Positions 42,430 through 50,078 of a stretch of DNA of 64,000 bases are shown piece after piece. The notes beneath the pieces were generated by a model, which worked only from the letters and a program-made list of their open reading frames with translations, had not been told where the DNA came from and ran no database searches. The stretch covers positions 30,910 through 94,909 of the forward strand of contig NZ_GL883727.1 in assembly GCF_000205025.1 (NCBI RefSeq), read 5' to 3'. The stretch comes from Parasutterella excrementihominis YIT 11859. Lineage in GTDB: Bacteria; Pseudomonadota; Gammaproteobacteria; Burkholderiales; Burkholderiaceae_F. Both the position numbers and the translations under genes were made by a program. Each line of letters starts with the position of its first letter. Position 1 is the stretch's first letter.

Positions 42430-43932
42430 TTACTTTGCAGCTGCGGCTCTCTGAGCCATTTCTTTACCGGCAATTCTTCCGAATACGGTGGCTGCGCCTA
42501 ACTGAGCGCCGCCGGCATAGTTATGGAAGAAGATACCGCCGGAGGAGTTGCCGACTGCATAGAGACCGGGGATGGTCTTGCCGTCTAAGTTCTGAACTTC
42601 AGCCTTCGTGTTAATCAGCGGGCCGCCGAATGTAGCGGTCATACCGCCCTGCAGAGGCACAGCATAGAACGGAGCTTTTTCAATCAGATGCGGTTTCTTG
42701 TAGGTGTTCGGCGGATTCATCTTGCCCAACGTACCGTTCTTGACTGCATCGTTGTATTCCTTAACAAGCGCCACAATCTTGGCCGGAGGCAAACCTGCCT
42801 GTTTAGCGACTTCTTCGATCGTGTTGGCCTTACCGTACGGGCTGTTCAGCATATCGAATTTAGGAATAACTTTGTCGAGCACCGGGCATGTCGAGTCGAC
42901 GATGACCCAGCCGGTGTTATCCAGTGTCTTCTGAGCTGTGGTTCTAGCTTTAATCACATAGGTGTTGTTTTCATCCATGTAACGATCACCGGAAGTATTG
43001 ACCTGAATACCATAACCGGAGTTCAGAACGTCAGCAGGATTGACGTGGGTTGCACCGATAATCGGACCGGCATGGAACTGGTCCATGTTGACGCACTTAG
43101 CATACAGAGGAAGCGTCAAGGAAATGTTTTCACCAGTTGTGGACTTGGAGCCGCGAAGCACCATGCGGGTAGCCCAGCCGCCGATGTATTTATCGACCAT
43201 TTCAGGATTGGCAGAGAAGCCGCCGGTTGCAATGGCAACGCCGCCCTTGGAGAAGTATTCTTCCTGTCCTGCCGGTGTCTGAATCTTCACGCCGGTAACA
43301 CGCATCTTGTCGTCATGAAGAAGTTCAATACCTTTGTGCTCGAACTTAACTTCAACACCTTCTTTAGCGGCAGCCGCAAGAAGTTTCTTAACGAGCTGTG
43401 CACCGCCTGTGAGACCTTCGCCGTCAACACGACAGGTACGGCCGAGACGCGGATACGGCATCGGACGAATCTTGCCGAACTTAACGCCGATATCTTTTTC
43501 CAGCCAGTCAATACCGGCGGAAATGTTATCAGTGTAAGTGCGGTTCAAAGCCTTATCGCCCATCTGTTTGGAAACGTCCATCATCATGGCGTAGAAATCG
43601 TCGGCAGTATCTTTGATGCCCTGCTCTTTCTGATGACGAGAGCCCCAGCCGCAAACGGAGCCCAAAGCAAAAATAGCGTTCCCGTCGGGACGGTCGCGTT
43701 TTTCGAATACAACTACTTTCTTTGCACCAGCCTGCTTAGCGGCGATGGCAGTGACCAATCCGGCAGGACCGGCCCCGAGCACGATCACGTCATAAGTATT
43801 TTTATCGTTCTGGGCGGGTGCCTTTGCTGCTGGCTCTGCTGCGTGGGAAGCGCCCACGAAAGAAGCAAAACCGGCTGCCATAGAGCCAACTAAACCGCCT
43901 TTCAATACGTTACGTCTGTTAAAGACCTTCAT
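42430..43932 (-). CDS. Tat-exported FAD-dependent reductase (flavocytochrome c flavoprotein type)
   Basis: About 500 residues from the ATG at 43932 (GGAG upstream). The signal peptide has the twin-arginine motif NRRNVLKGG. FAD binding is seen in VIVLGAGPAGLVTAIAAKQAG near 49 and HNYAGGAQLGAATVFGRIAG at the end. The fold is that of fumarate/urocanate reductases, which reduce C=C bonds of acids in the periplasm as terminal electron acceptors. The Arg that acts as general acid in Shewanella Fcc3 aligns with Tyr (NNTY), and the substrate-binding Arg of HGTNRLGG aligns with Ala (HNYAGG). So fumarate is unlikely; another unsaturated acid is more probable. It forms an operon with the cytochrome. Confidence 0.88.
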   Translation of the reverse strand: MKVFNRRNVLKGGLVGSMAAGFASFVGASHAAEPAAKAPAQNDKNTYDVIVLGAGPAGLVTAIAAKQAGAKKVVVFEKRDRPDGNAIFALGSVCGWGSRHQKEQGIKDTADDFYAMMMDVSKQMGDKALNRTYTDNISAGIDWLEKDIGVKFGKIRPMPYPRLGRTCRVDGEGLTGGAQLVKKLLAAAAKEGVEVKFEHKGIELLHDDKMRVTGVKIQTPAGQEEYFSKGGVAIATGGFSANPEMVDKYIGGWATRMVLRGSKSTTGENISLTLPLYAKCVNMDQFHAGPIIGATHVNPADVLNSGYGIQVNTSGDRYMDENNTYVIKARTTAQKTLDNTGWVIVDSTCPVLDKVIPKFDMLNSPYGKANTIEEVAKQAGLPPAKIVALVKEYNDAVKNGTLGKMNPPNTYKKPHLIEKAPFYAVPLQGGMTATFGGPLINTKAEVQNLDGKTIPGLYAVGNSSGGIFFHNYAGGAQLGAATVFGRIAGKEMAQRAAAAK

Positions 43933-44325
43933 TTGGTACTCCAAAGTCAAGATACATTCGAGTAAGAGGGGTAGTTATTTATCTTCTTAAAATCCCGGGG
44001 GCTTAAGAACCTCTTGGCATGAATTTTAGCATTAAGATTTCTTAAGAGATAGTTCAACGGGGCGATAAATTCCACGTCTTCTACAAAAGGACGGGAAATT
44101 CCTGAAAAATGAGAACCCAGACTGCACCTAAGTCTGCAAGCAATAATCTCTTTTCGACTAATGCTCTCAGGCATTTGCATATTAATAAGCAAATTCAAAA
44201 AAACTGTTTTTCTTAAGAATCAAATTATTCAAAGAAAACAATCAAATTCTAATAGCCCCTCTTTTATCCTATGTCAACTTTTATTTTCAGAAAAATCACG
44301 GATAAACGCACAGACCAAAAAAAAT
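43933..44325. other. Intergenic region upstream of the reductase operon
   Basis: About 390 bp without a supportable gene; AT-rich to the right. It must hold the promoter of the flavoprotein operon. I see no FNR-type TTGATNNNNATCAA site. Confidence 0.4.
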
Positions 44326-44341
44326 GGGACCTCTCGGTCCC
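44326..44341 (-). terminator. Terminator of the tusA-M20 operon
   Basis: GGGACC / GGTCCC with a 4-nt loop, followed on the minus strand by ATTTTTTTT. Confidence 0.88.
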
Positions 44342-44356
44342 CTGATTCTCATTAGA

Positions 44357-45670
44357 TTAGAGCCTATCCTGCCACTGTGCCCTCGGCACTGCCGTGTAGA
44401 TCGGAAGCATAGGATCTGCTCCGTTTTCCAGACCAACCAACGCGAGCGCGGTCAAAAGACACAATTGAGGTCCTTCATAAGAACGCACTGGTTCAAACCA
44501 TTCAGACAATGAATGGTTAAAGCCCTCTCTGCCGCCGGCACCCAAGCTCGTAGAAGGAATGCCGAGAGACATCGGAACGTTTTGGTCTGTCGAAGCGCTC
44601 ATGTACTCTGTGAGCTCAATGCCTAACGCCATTTGAGCCGCTCTGGCCGCTTGAAGCACAGGACTGTCGGGTTTAGAGACCGCAGCCGGACGGTGGCCGA
44701 TCGGCGTAACCTTGCATCTAACCTGCAGCGCCGGATCGGTCACATTCCAGCGCTGATTTTCCAACTGAGCACCGAAAGCAAAAAGCGGAAGGACTTCCTG
44801 TACGAGGCCGTCGAGCATTTGCGGGTCTTCGCTTCTTAAGTCAATTTCACATTCCGCGTGTTCGGCAATAGCGTTCACAGAAGAACCGCCGCTCATGGTG
44901 GCTAATGTAAAAGTCGTTTTGGGTTCGGCCGGAACCTGGAGGTTGGCAAGCAAAGCGCCGGCTCGGCACAGTGCCTGAGTGGCGCTCGGATACTGACCAA
45001 AATTCAAATAGCTGTGACCGCCGGGACCGCTGTATTCAATCTTGTAGCGCTTAGAACCGACAGATCCGTAGAGCAGTCTTCCGGGGTCGGCGCCGTCCAA
45101 GACCAAAACGCCGTCCACATGGATGCCAGAGCTGTAGAAGATTCGTTTCACGCCGCGCAAGTCCCCTTCTGCCTCCTGCCCGACCGTGGCAATGAAAAGC
45201 AGCGTTCCCTTTGTCTTGATGTCGTTGTTGACGACCATTCGAATAACTTGGAGCATGCAGGCCAATGCACGGGATGCGTCGGAAATACCAGGCGCAAACA
45301 GTCTGCCGTTTTGGCGGCGAACCGTAGTGTCCGTTCCTTCCCTAAAGCTATTATCCATATGCGCGCTGATAACGCAGACGGGACCGTCCGGATCCGTACC
45401 TTTTCGGCAGGCGATGACGTTCCCGACAGGATCAATAGATGCTTCCAGACCGTAACTGTTAATCTTCTCAGCGATCATTGCGGCTCTGGTTTGCTCTTTC
45501 ATTGGAGGAGCAGGAACTTCACAAATTTCGATCTGTTCCTCGATCGTAAAAATTTCCTGAGGAACGGCCTGCTCAAGGGCCTTTTTGACAATCGGGTCGT
45601 TGAAGACGCTCTCCATCACAGCGGCGGTTCGTTCTTCAAGGAAGGGTGCATCTTTGACGGGCATAGTCAT
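44357..45670 (-). CDS. M20/M25/M40 metallopeptidase, third M20 enzyme
   Basis: A 437-residue di-zinc peptidase. The metal site is visible as ISAHMDNSF near residue 100 and APGISDASRALACML near 126, catalytic GQEAEGDLRG near 164, and VLDGADPGRL near 190; GPGGHSYLNFG opens the dimer domain near 214. It resembles peptidase-T/DapE-like aminopeptidases more than the HipO group. AAGGA precedes the ATG. The tusA gene starts the operon 29 bp upstream; the link between the two is not obvious. Confidence 0.83.
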   Translation of the reverse strand: MTMPVKDAPFLEERTAAVMESVFNDPIVKKALEQAVPQEIFTIEEQIEICEVPAPPMKEQTRAAMIAEKINSYGLEASIDPVGNVIACRKGTDPDGPVCVISAHMDNSFREGTDTTVRRQNGRLFAPGISDASRALACMLQVIRMVVNNDIKTKGTLLFIATVGQEAEGDLRGVKRIFYSSGIHVDGVLVLDGADPGRLLYGSVGSKRYKIEYSGPGGHSYLNFGQYPSATQALCRAGALLANLQVPAEPKTTFTLATMSGGSSVNAIAEHAECEIDLRSEDPQMLDGLVQEVLPLFAFGAQLENQRWNVTDPALQVRCKVTPIGHRPAAVSKPDSPVLQAARAAQMALGIELTEYMSASTDQNVPMSLGIPSTSLGAGGREGFNHSLSEWFEPVRSYEGPQLCLLTALALVGLENGADPMLPIYTAVPRAQWQDRL

Positions 45671-45699
45671 GGGAATTCCTTAGCAGTAAGTTTGTGATG

Positions 45700-45942
45700 T
45701 TATTCTTCTTTACGCTGCATCACTATATTAATAATGCCGTCCTCTTCAGAAGAGGAAAGGAGCTTGTTGCCGGTCTGATCCGCAAACTGACTCAAATCTC
45801 TTAAAGCATGCGGATCAGTTGCCTGAACCAGGAGTTTTTCTCCGGGCTGCATCTTGGCTAGCGCCTTCTTTGTTCTAAGCATCGGCATCGGGCACCTCAA
45901 GCCTTTGACATCTAATATTTGCTGAAAATCTGAATCGGACAA
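45700..45942 (-). CDS. TusA-family sulfur carrier
   Basis: About 80 residues if it starts at the TTG at 45942, which has GGAG 6 bp upstream and gives the normal TusA length. A TTG at 45999 would add 19 residues. The signature DVKGLRCPMPMLRTKKAL carries the active Cys near residue 16, which takes a persulfide. The C-terminal GIINIVMQRKE is a typical TusA strand. TusA proteins hand sulfur to tRNA thiolation or molybdenum-cofactor enzymes. It leads an operon with the M20 gene. Confidence 0.85.
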   Translation of the reverse strand: MSDSDFQQILDVKGLRCPMPMLRTKKALAKMQPGEKLLVQATDPHALRDLSQFADQTGNKLLSSSEEDGIINIVMQRKEE

Positions 45943-46250
45943 GGTCGGCTCCGTAAAAATTTGTTTTACGGAAATTTTAGACGGAATATGAGGATTCAAA
46001 CAAAGCTTGATGAACTGGCATTCCCAAAATCAACACGAATAAGCAAAAACCATCTCAAGCAATAATCATCGATTCAAAATGAAAAAGGACTCTTTCAAAG
46101 AAAAAGTAGGCTGGTCAGTAAGAAAAATTGAGCTTCAATACCGGATCTAAAAGTTAAGACATGCAGGAAGTTTTGATCAAAGGCCCTGCTAGACAAGACT
46201 TCTATTAAGAAAAAAGAATAATTATCCGATTTTTCGACGGAAAAAAGAAC
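45943..46250. other. Untranslated stretch between the orphan leader and tusA
   Basis: About 300 bp, AT-rich, with no gene. If the leader at 46251-46363 is read through, this would be the 5' untranslated part of tusA. Confidence 0.4.
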
Positions 46251-46258
46251 AAAAAAAA

Positions 46259-46279
46259 CCTGCTAGGGACACTAGCAGG
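46259..46279 (-). terminator. Strong terminator within the orphan leader
   Basis: CCTGCTAG / CTAGCAGG with a 5-nt loop and eight T on the minus strand (46258-46251). No gene ends upstream of it on that strand. Confidence 0.9.
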
Positions 46280-46317
46280 GTTTCCAACCAGGATAAACGG
46301 TTGTTTTCACAACCACC

Positions 46318-46353
46318 TCAAACCACGATGTAGATAGTAACACCAACATTCAT
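46318..46353 (-). CDS. Possible leader peptide rich in Val and Ile
   Basis: ATG at 46353 gives MNVGVTIYIVV and a stop: four Val and two Ile in eleven residues, as in ilv-type leader peptides. No clear ribosome-binding site is seen. A second overlapping frame from the ATG at 46363 reads 18 residues with CWCYY and two Trp, and has AAGG 10 bp upstream, so the frame in use is undecided. Confidence 0.45.
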   Translation of the reverse strand: MNVGVTIYIVV

Positions 46354-46363
46354 TAAAAACCAT

Positions 46364-46934
46364 ACTTTTGTCGCCTTTTTACGAAAAAGAAGACAAAATA
46401 AATTTCTTGACTTTTGATTTTTCCGCTTTGCAAATTATTTCGCACAACCGAATTTTTCTTTTACTTATTGAATTGAAGAAGAAATAATTTTCCGCTTGGC
46501 TCATCCTTTCTTAATCTTTACGTATTAATACCCATAAAGACGAAAGAGAAACTTTTACATCTTCTAAAGAATTTGTTCGGTCAAAACGGTACCAAAAGTG
46601 GGTAATGATTTTCTACCGCCTTCTTCGTATCTTCACTAATCGTCCCTTAACTCCTTGGTAATACTTCTCATTTCGGATTTTTTGAGGCCTAAATTCGGCC
46701 TTCTGAATTTATCGCTGGTATTTAAAGGTTAATTGCGGGTGATTTCAAAACCATCTTTGAGACAAAAACTTGGTCCAAAGATGCAAAAAAAGGAAAAATT
46801 TGTCAGAAATTTGGGACCTCAAGCGATGATTTCCTACTGAATCACGTTAAAGAACCCAAAAGCGGCATATACAATTACTTCAATCAATTTATAAATAGTC
46901 ATTTTTTGTGTCACTTTTTAGAAGGGAGTCTTCA
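46364..46934. other. Divergent control region upstream of the NSS operon
   Basis: About 570 bp, AT-rich, without a gene. It should carry the promoters of the orphan leader (minus) and of the NSS transporters (plus). Confidence 0.4.
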
Positions 46935-48269
46935 ATGTCTGATGCACGCTCCAACTGGAGTTCCAAGACCGGCATGATCCTGGCTGCAACCGGTTCTGCC
47001 GTCGGTCTCGGAGCCATTTGGAAATTTCCGTACATGGCCGGTGCCAACGGCGGTTCTGCTTTTATTATTCCGTTCATCCTGATGGTGTTGTTTTTCGGCG
47101 TTACCTTGATTCTTGCTGAGATCATCATCGGCCGAGCCGGACGCGGCAGTTCCGTCACGAGCTTCCGACGTATCGGAGGTAAGTTCTGGGCTCCTTTGGG
47201 GTTCGTTGGAGTGCTTTGTGCTTTCCTCATCATGACCTACTACAGCACGGTAGGCGGATGGTGCCTCACTTATTTGTTCGAGGCCATCATGGGAAATGCG
47301 GCTTCGTCTGACCTAGCGATGTTGGAAAAGACCTTCCTTAAAACCGTCAGCACTCCGGTTTCTGCCATTCTTTATCAAACCCTTTTCCTGGCGATCACTG
47401 CCGGCGTCCTGATCTTCGGCGTGAACAAAGGTATCGAACGTATATCCAAAGTGCTTATGCCGCTGCTTTTCGTGCTGATGATCGTCCTGATTATCCGCGG
47501 ACTGACGTTGCCGGGCGCCTGGGAAGGCCTTAAGTTCCTTTTCTCTCCGAAATGGGATCAGGTCACAGCAAACTCTCTGCTCAACGCCATGGGCTTCACA
47601 TTCTTCTCGCTCTCCGTCGGCATGGGCATTATGGTCACATATGGTTCTTACATTTCTCATAAAGAAAATCTGACCACCACTGCTCTTTGGGTTTCTGTTT
47701 TAGCCTTTATTTCCTGCATTCTCGCCGGTCTAATGGTTATTCCCCCGGTTATCGCCTTCGGCCTTAACCCGTCTGCAGGCCCAGGTCTGACATTCATCAC
47801 GATGCCGGCCGTGTTCTCGCACATTCCGTTAGGCGACGTATTTGCCGTCTGCTTCTACGGCTGTCTGCTGGTTGCCGCCCTGACTTCCATGATCTCTTTG
47901 TTCGAAGTTCCGCTGGCCTACTTAATGGACGAATTCCATTTCTCCCGCAAAACAGCTTCCGTGCTTTTGTTCATCGTTCTTTCCATCTGCTCTATTCCCT
48001 CAGCTCTCTCGATGGGTCCGTGGGCTGATTACAAGATCATGGACAAGAACATTTTTGATGCGATGGACTTCCTCTGCTGCAACATCCTGATGCCGCTGAG
48101 CGCCCTCTTCGTCGTTGCAATGACAGGCTGGTTCTTCTTTGACCGCACCAAATATGAAATCAACTCCAGCGTTAAGCATTCCGATGGCTTCATGAAGTTC
48201 TTCCGCTTTATGCTGGCCTTCGTTGCACCCTGCTTCATCGTTGTGGTTGCAATCTTTAATCTGATCTAA
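46935..48269 (+). CDS. NSS-family sodium-dependent amino acid transporter, copy 1
   Basis: About 444 residues from the ATG at 46935 (GGGAG upstream); a start 9 codons earlier is not supported. It has about 11 helices. The unwound first helix carries GSAVGLGAIWKFPYMAGANGGSAF, matching the LeuT substrate and sodium site AGNAVGLGNFLRFP...NGGGAF. The TM6 stretch FTFFSLSVGMGIMVTYGSY matches LeuT's AFFTLSLGFGAIITYASY. Members import Leu, Trp, Tyr or other neutral amino acids with sodium. It is the first of three co-directional genes. Confidence 0.9.
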   Translation: MSDARSNWSSKTGMILAATGSAVGLGAIWKFPYMAGANGGSAFIIPFILMVLFFGVTLILAEIIIGRAGRGSSVTSFRRIGGKFWAPLGFVGVLCAFLIMTYYSTVGGWCLTYLFEAIMGNAASSDLAMLEKTFLKTVSTPVSAILYQTLFLAITAGVLIFGVNKGIERISKVLMPLLFVLMIVLIIRGLTLPGAWEGLKFLFSPKWDQVTANSLLNAMGFTFFSLSVGMGIMVTYGSYISHKENLTTTALWVSVLAFISCILAGLMVIPPVIAFGLNPSAGPGLTFITMPAVFSHIPLGDVFAVCFYGCLLVAALTSMISLFEVPLAYLMDEFHFSRKTASVLLFIVLSICSIPSALSMGPWADYKIMDKNIFDAMDFLCCNILMPLSALFVVAMTGWFFFDRTKYEINSSVKHSDGFMKFFRFMLAFVAPCFIVVVAIFNLI

Positions 48270-48289
48270 AACCGAGGAAGTATTCTCAG

Positions 48290-49633
48290 ATGTCCCAAGC
48301 ATCAAAACAACAAGAAAAAACATTTACCGGCAAAGTTGGGTTTGTCTTAGCCAGTGTCGGCGCAGCCATCGGTCTGGGTGCAATTTGGAAGTTCCCATAC
48401 ATGGCCGGCGCCGAAGGCGGAGCAGCCTTCCTGCTCCCCTACATTATTTTTTCCTTTACCTTGGCCTTCGGCCTTTTGCTCACGGAAATTACCTTGGGTA
48501 AAGCCGGTAAAGGCGGAATTGTCACGGCTTACCGAAACTTAGGCGGACCCTTCTGGTCGGTCTTGGGTTATCTCGGCATCATCATCGGTTTTGTGGTGCT
48601 TTCGTTCTATTCGGTTGTCGGCGGCTGGTGCCTTCTGTACTTCTTTGAAGCCATCATCGGGTTCCCCTCCGCCGATCCGGAAACGCTCGGTGCGCTTTTC
48701 GGAAGCCTGTCCTCATCTCCTTGGGTCGCCATTTCCGCGCAGGTCGGCTTTCTTGCCTTAGTCGGATTTGTGGTTGCCTTCGGCATTCGAGGCGGCATCG
48801 AATTGTGTTCCAAGATCCTCATGCCGATGCTGTTTATCTTCATGATCATTCTGATCATCACAGGTCTGATGCAGCCTGGTGCCATGAAAGGCGTGGAATA
48901 TCTCTTCCTGCCGGATTTTTCCAAATTCAGCTGGAAGACGCTTCTCGATTCCATGGGTCTGGTCTTCTTCTCGTTCTCGGTCGGTGCCGGCTGCATGATT
49001 ACATACGGCGCCTATATCGACGACAAGACAGAACTTGTCAGCTCCACTTTCTGGATCGTTGTTCTTTCTCTCCTCATCTCTTTGATGGCAGGTTTAATGA
49101 TTCTGCCGGCAAACTTCGCGTTCGGTATGGATCCGGCCGCAGGCCCCGGCCTGACATTCATTACGATGCCGGTGATCTTTGCCAAGCTGCCTTTCGGGTA
49201 CCTGTTCTCTATTGTCTTTTTCTTCTGTCTGATCATTGCTGCTTTAACTTCAGCCGTATCGATGCTCGAAATTGACATTACATGGATGGTCCAGGAACTG
49301 AATATGAAACGTGCAACTGCCGTGACCGTCTGCCTGCTCTTTATGCTGATCCTTAGCATCCCGTGCGCTCTGTCTTTCGGCCTTCTTGCTGACTACAAGA
49401 TTTTCGGCAAGACCGCATTCGATTTAGCTGATTTCTTTGTCTCTAACCTCGGGCTTCCGATCGGAGGCATTATTGCCTGCCTTCTGGCGGCTTGGTTCGC
49501 ATGGGACAAGGTTCATACCCATTGGACGTCTCTTCAGAACTATCCGGGCTGGAAAAAAGTGCTCAGAGTCTGCATCGGCATTCTGTGCCCAGCTCTTGTC
49601 CTGGCAGTCCTTATCTCCGGACTGATGAACTAA
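48290..49633 (+). CDS. NSS-family sodium-dependent amino acid transporter, copy 2
   Basis: 447 residues, a tandem paralogue of the gene before it, starting 20 bp after its stop with GAGGAAG upstream. The helix-1 site reads GAAIGLGAIWKFPYMAGAEGGAAF and helix 6 reads LVFFSFSVGAGCMITYGAY. Differences from copy 1 at the unwound helix (Ala-Glu-Gly for Ala-Asn-Gly) fall near the LeuT sodium site, so the two may differ in substrate or ion coupling. Because they are encoded together they may also act together. Confidence 0.9.
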   Translation: MSQASKQQEKTFTGKVGFVLASVGAAIGLGAIWKFPYMAGAEGGAAFLLPYIIFSFTLAFGLLLTEITLGKAGKGGIVTAYRNLGGPFWSVLGYLGIIIGFVVLSFYSVVGGWCLLYFFEAIIGFPSADPETLGALFGSLSSSPWVAISAQVGFLALVGFVVAFGIRGGIELCSKILMPMLFIFMIILIITGLMQPGAMKGVEYLFLPDFSKFSWKTLLDSMGLVFFSFSVGAGCMITYGAYIDDKTELVSSTFWIVVLSLLISLMAGLMILPANFAFGMDPAAGPGLTFITMPVIFAKLPFGYLFSIVFFFCLIIAALTSAVSMLEIDITWMVQELNMKRATAVTVCLLFMLILSIPCALSFGLLADYKIFGKTAFDLADFFVSNLGLPIGGIIACLLAAWFAWDKVHTHWTSLQNYPGWKKVLRVCIGILCPALVLAVLISGLMN

Positions 49634-49663
49634 AATATCCGAAAATTTTTAGAAAGGAAAAAA

Positions 49664-49990
49664 ATGGCCCTCCCTATTGAACAGCTCTACAAAGCACGTG
49701 ATTTCTTGAACTTAAAGAATATCTCTGCCAACCACGTTGAGTTATCTTTCAAGAATCCTGTGATTGCAATGCTTGCTAAAGGCAAAGTCGCTGAAATTGC
49801 CTCTCAGTGCTCCCCGGACGGTGCCTTCACAAAATGTGAAATGCACGGCAATGACCTGCATCTGGATTTCAATCCTGAGTACGTCAGCGAACGTCTGATG
49901 GCTGAGATCTTTGACGCAGCGCCTGAAAGAGCCAGAGACGCTGCACGCGAACTGGCTGCCTTTGTCGCTGAAAAGACAATGAAGGCCTAA
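49664..49990 (+). CDS. Small unknown protein in the NSS operon
   Basis: 108 residues, soluble, no signal peptide. It opens with a helical segment, has HVELSFKNPVIAMLAKGKVAEIASQ in the middle, then ends in an Ala/Arg-rich helix (ERARDAARELAAFVAEK). No family is recognised. AAAGGA precedes the ATG, and it follows the second NSS gene by 30 bp and ends at a terminator, so it belongs to that operon. Confidence 0.7.
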   Translation: MALPIEQLYKARDFLNLKNISANHVELSFKNPVIAMLAKGKVAEIASQCSPDGAFTKCEMHGNDLHLDFNPEYVSERLMAEIFDAAPERARDAARELAAFVAEKTMKA

Positions 49991-50009
49991 GAGGTTTTCT
50001 AAAGAAGTT

Positions 50010-50030
50010 GAGCCGGAAATTTTCCGGCTC
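50010..50030 (+). terminator. Terminator of the NSS operon
   Basis: GAGCCGGAA / TTCCGGCTC followed by TTTTCATTTC. Confidence 0.9.
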
Positions 50031-50078
50031 TTTTCATTTCTAGCGCCCGAATGCAATTCGGGCTTTTCAGTTAGCTTT

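Larger units (their letters stand above)
46251..46363 (-). promoter_or_regulatory. Orphan attenuator-like leader RNA
   Basis: On the minus strand a short leader ORF is followed by a GGTTGT/ACAACC hairpin (46303-46288) and then a strong terminator with T8. The layout matches the trp leader at 37.4 kb: peptide, intermediate hairpin, terminator about 40 nt after the stop. No amino-acid biosynthesis gene follows; the next gene on this strand is tusA, more than 300 bp away. It could be a decayed branched-chain attenuator, a trans-acting sRNA, or a regulator of tusA. Confidence 0.55.

Noticed and set aside
42688..43893. 401-residue open frame on the plus strand
   Set aside because: Antisense to the Tat-exported flavoprotein, whose FAD motifs and signal peptide are unmistakable.
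43947..44198. 83-residue frame upstream of the flavoprotein gene
   Set aside because: No ribosome-binding site, no domain, and it occupies the expected promoter region of the reductase operon.
46251..46363. Known riboswitch class
   Set aside because: I could not match the conserved cores of the TPP, SAM, glycine, lysine or FMN classes. The peptide-hairpin-terminator layout fits attenuation better.
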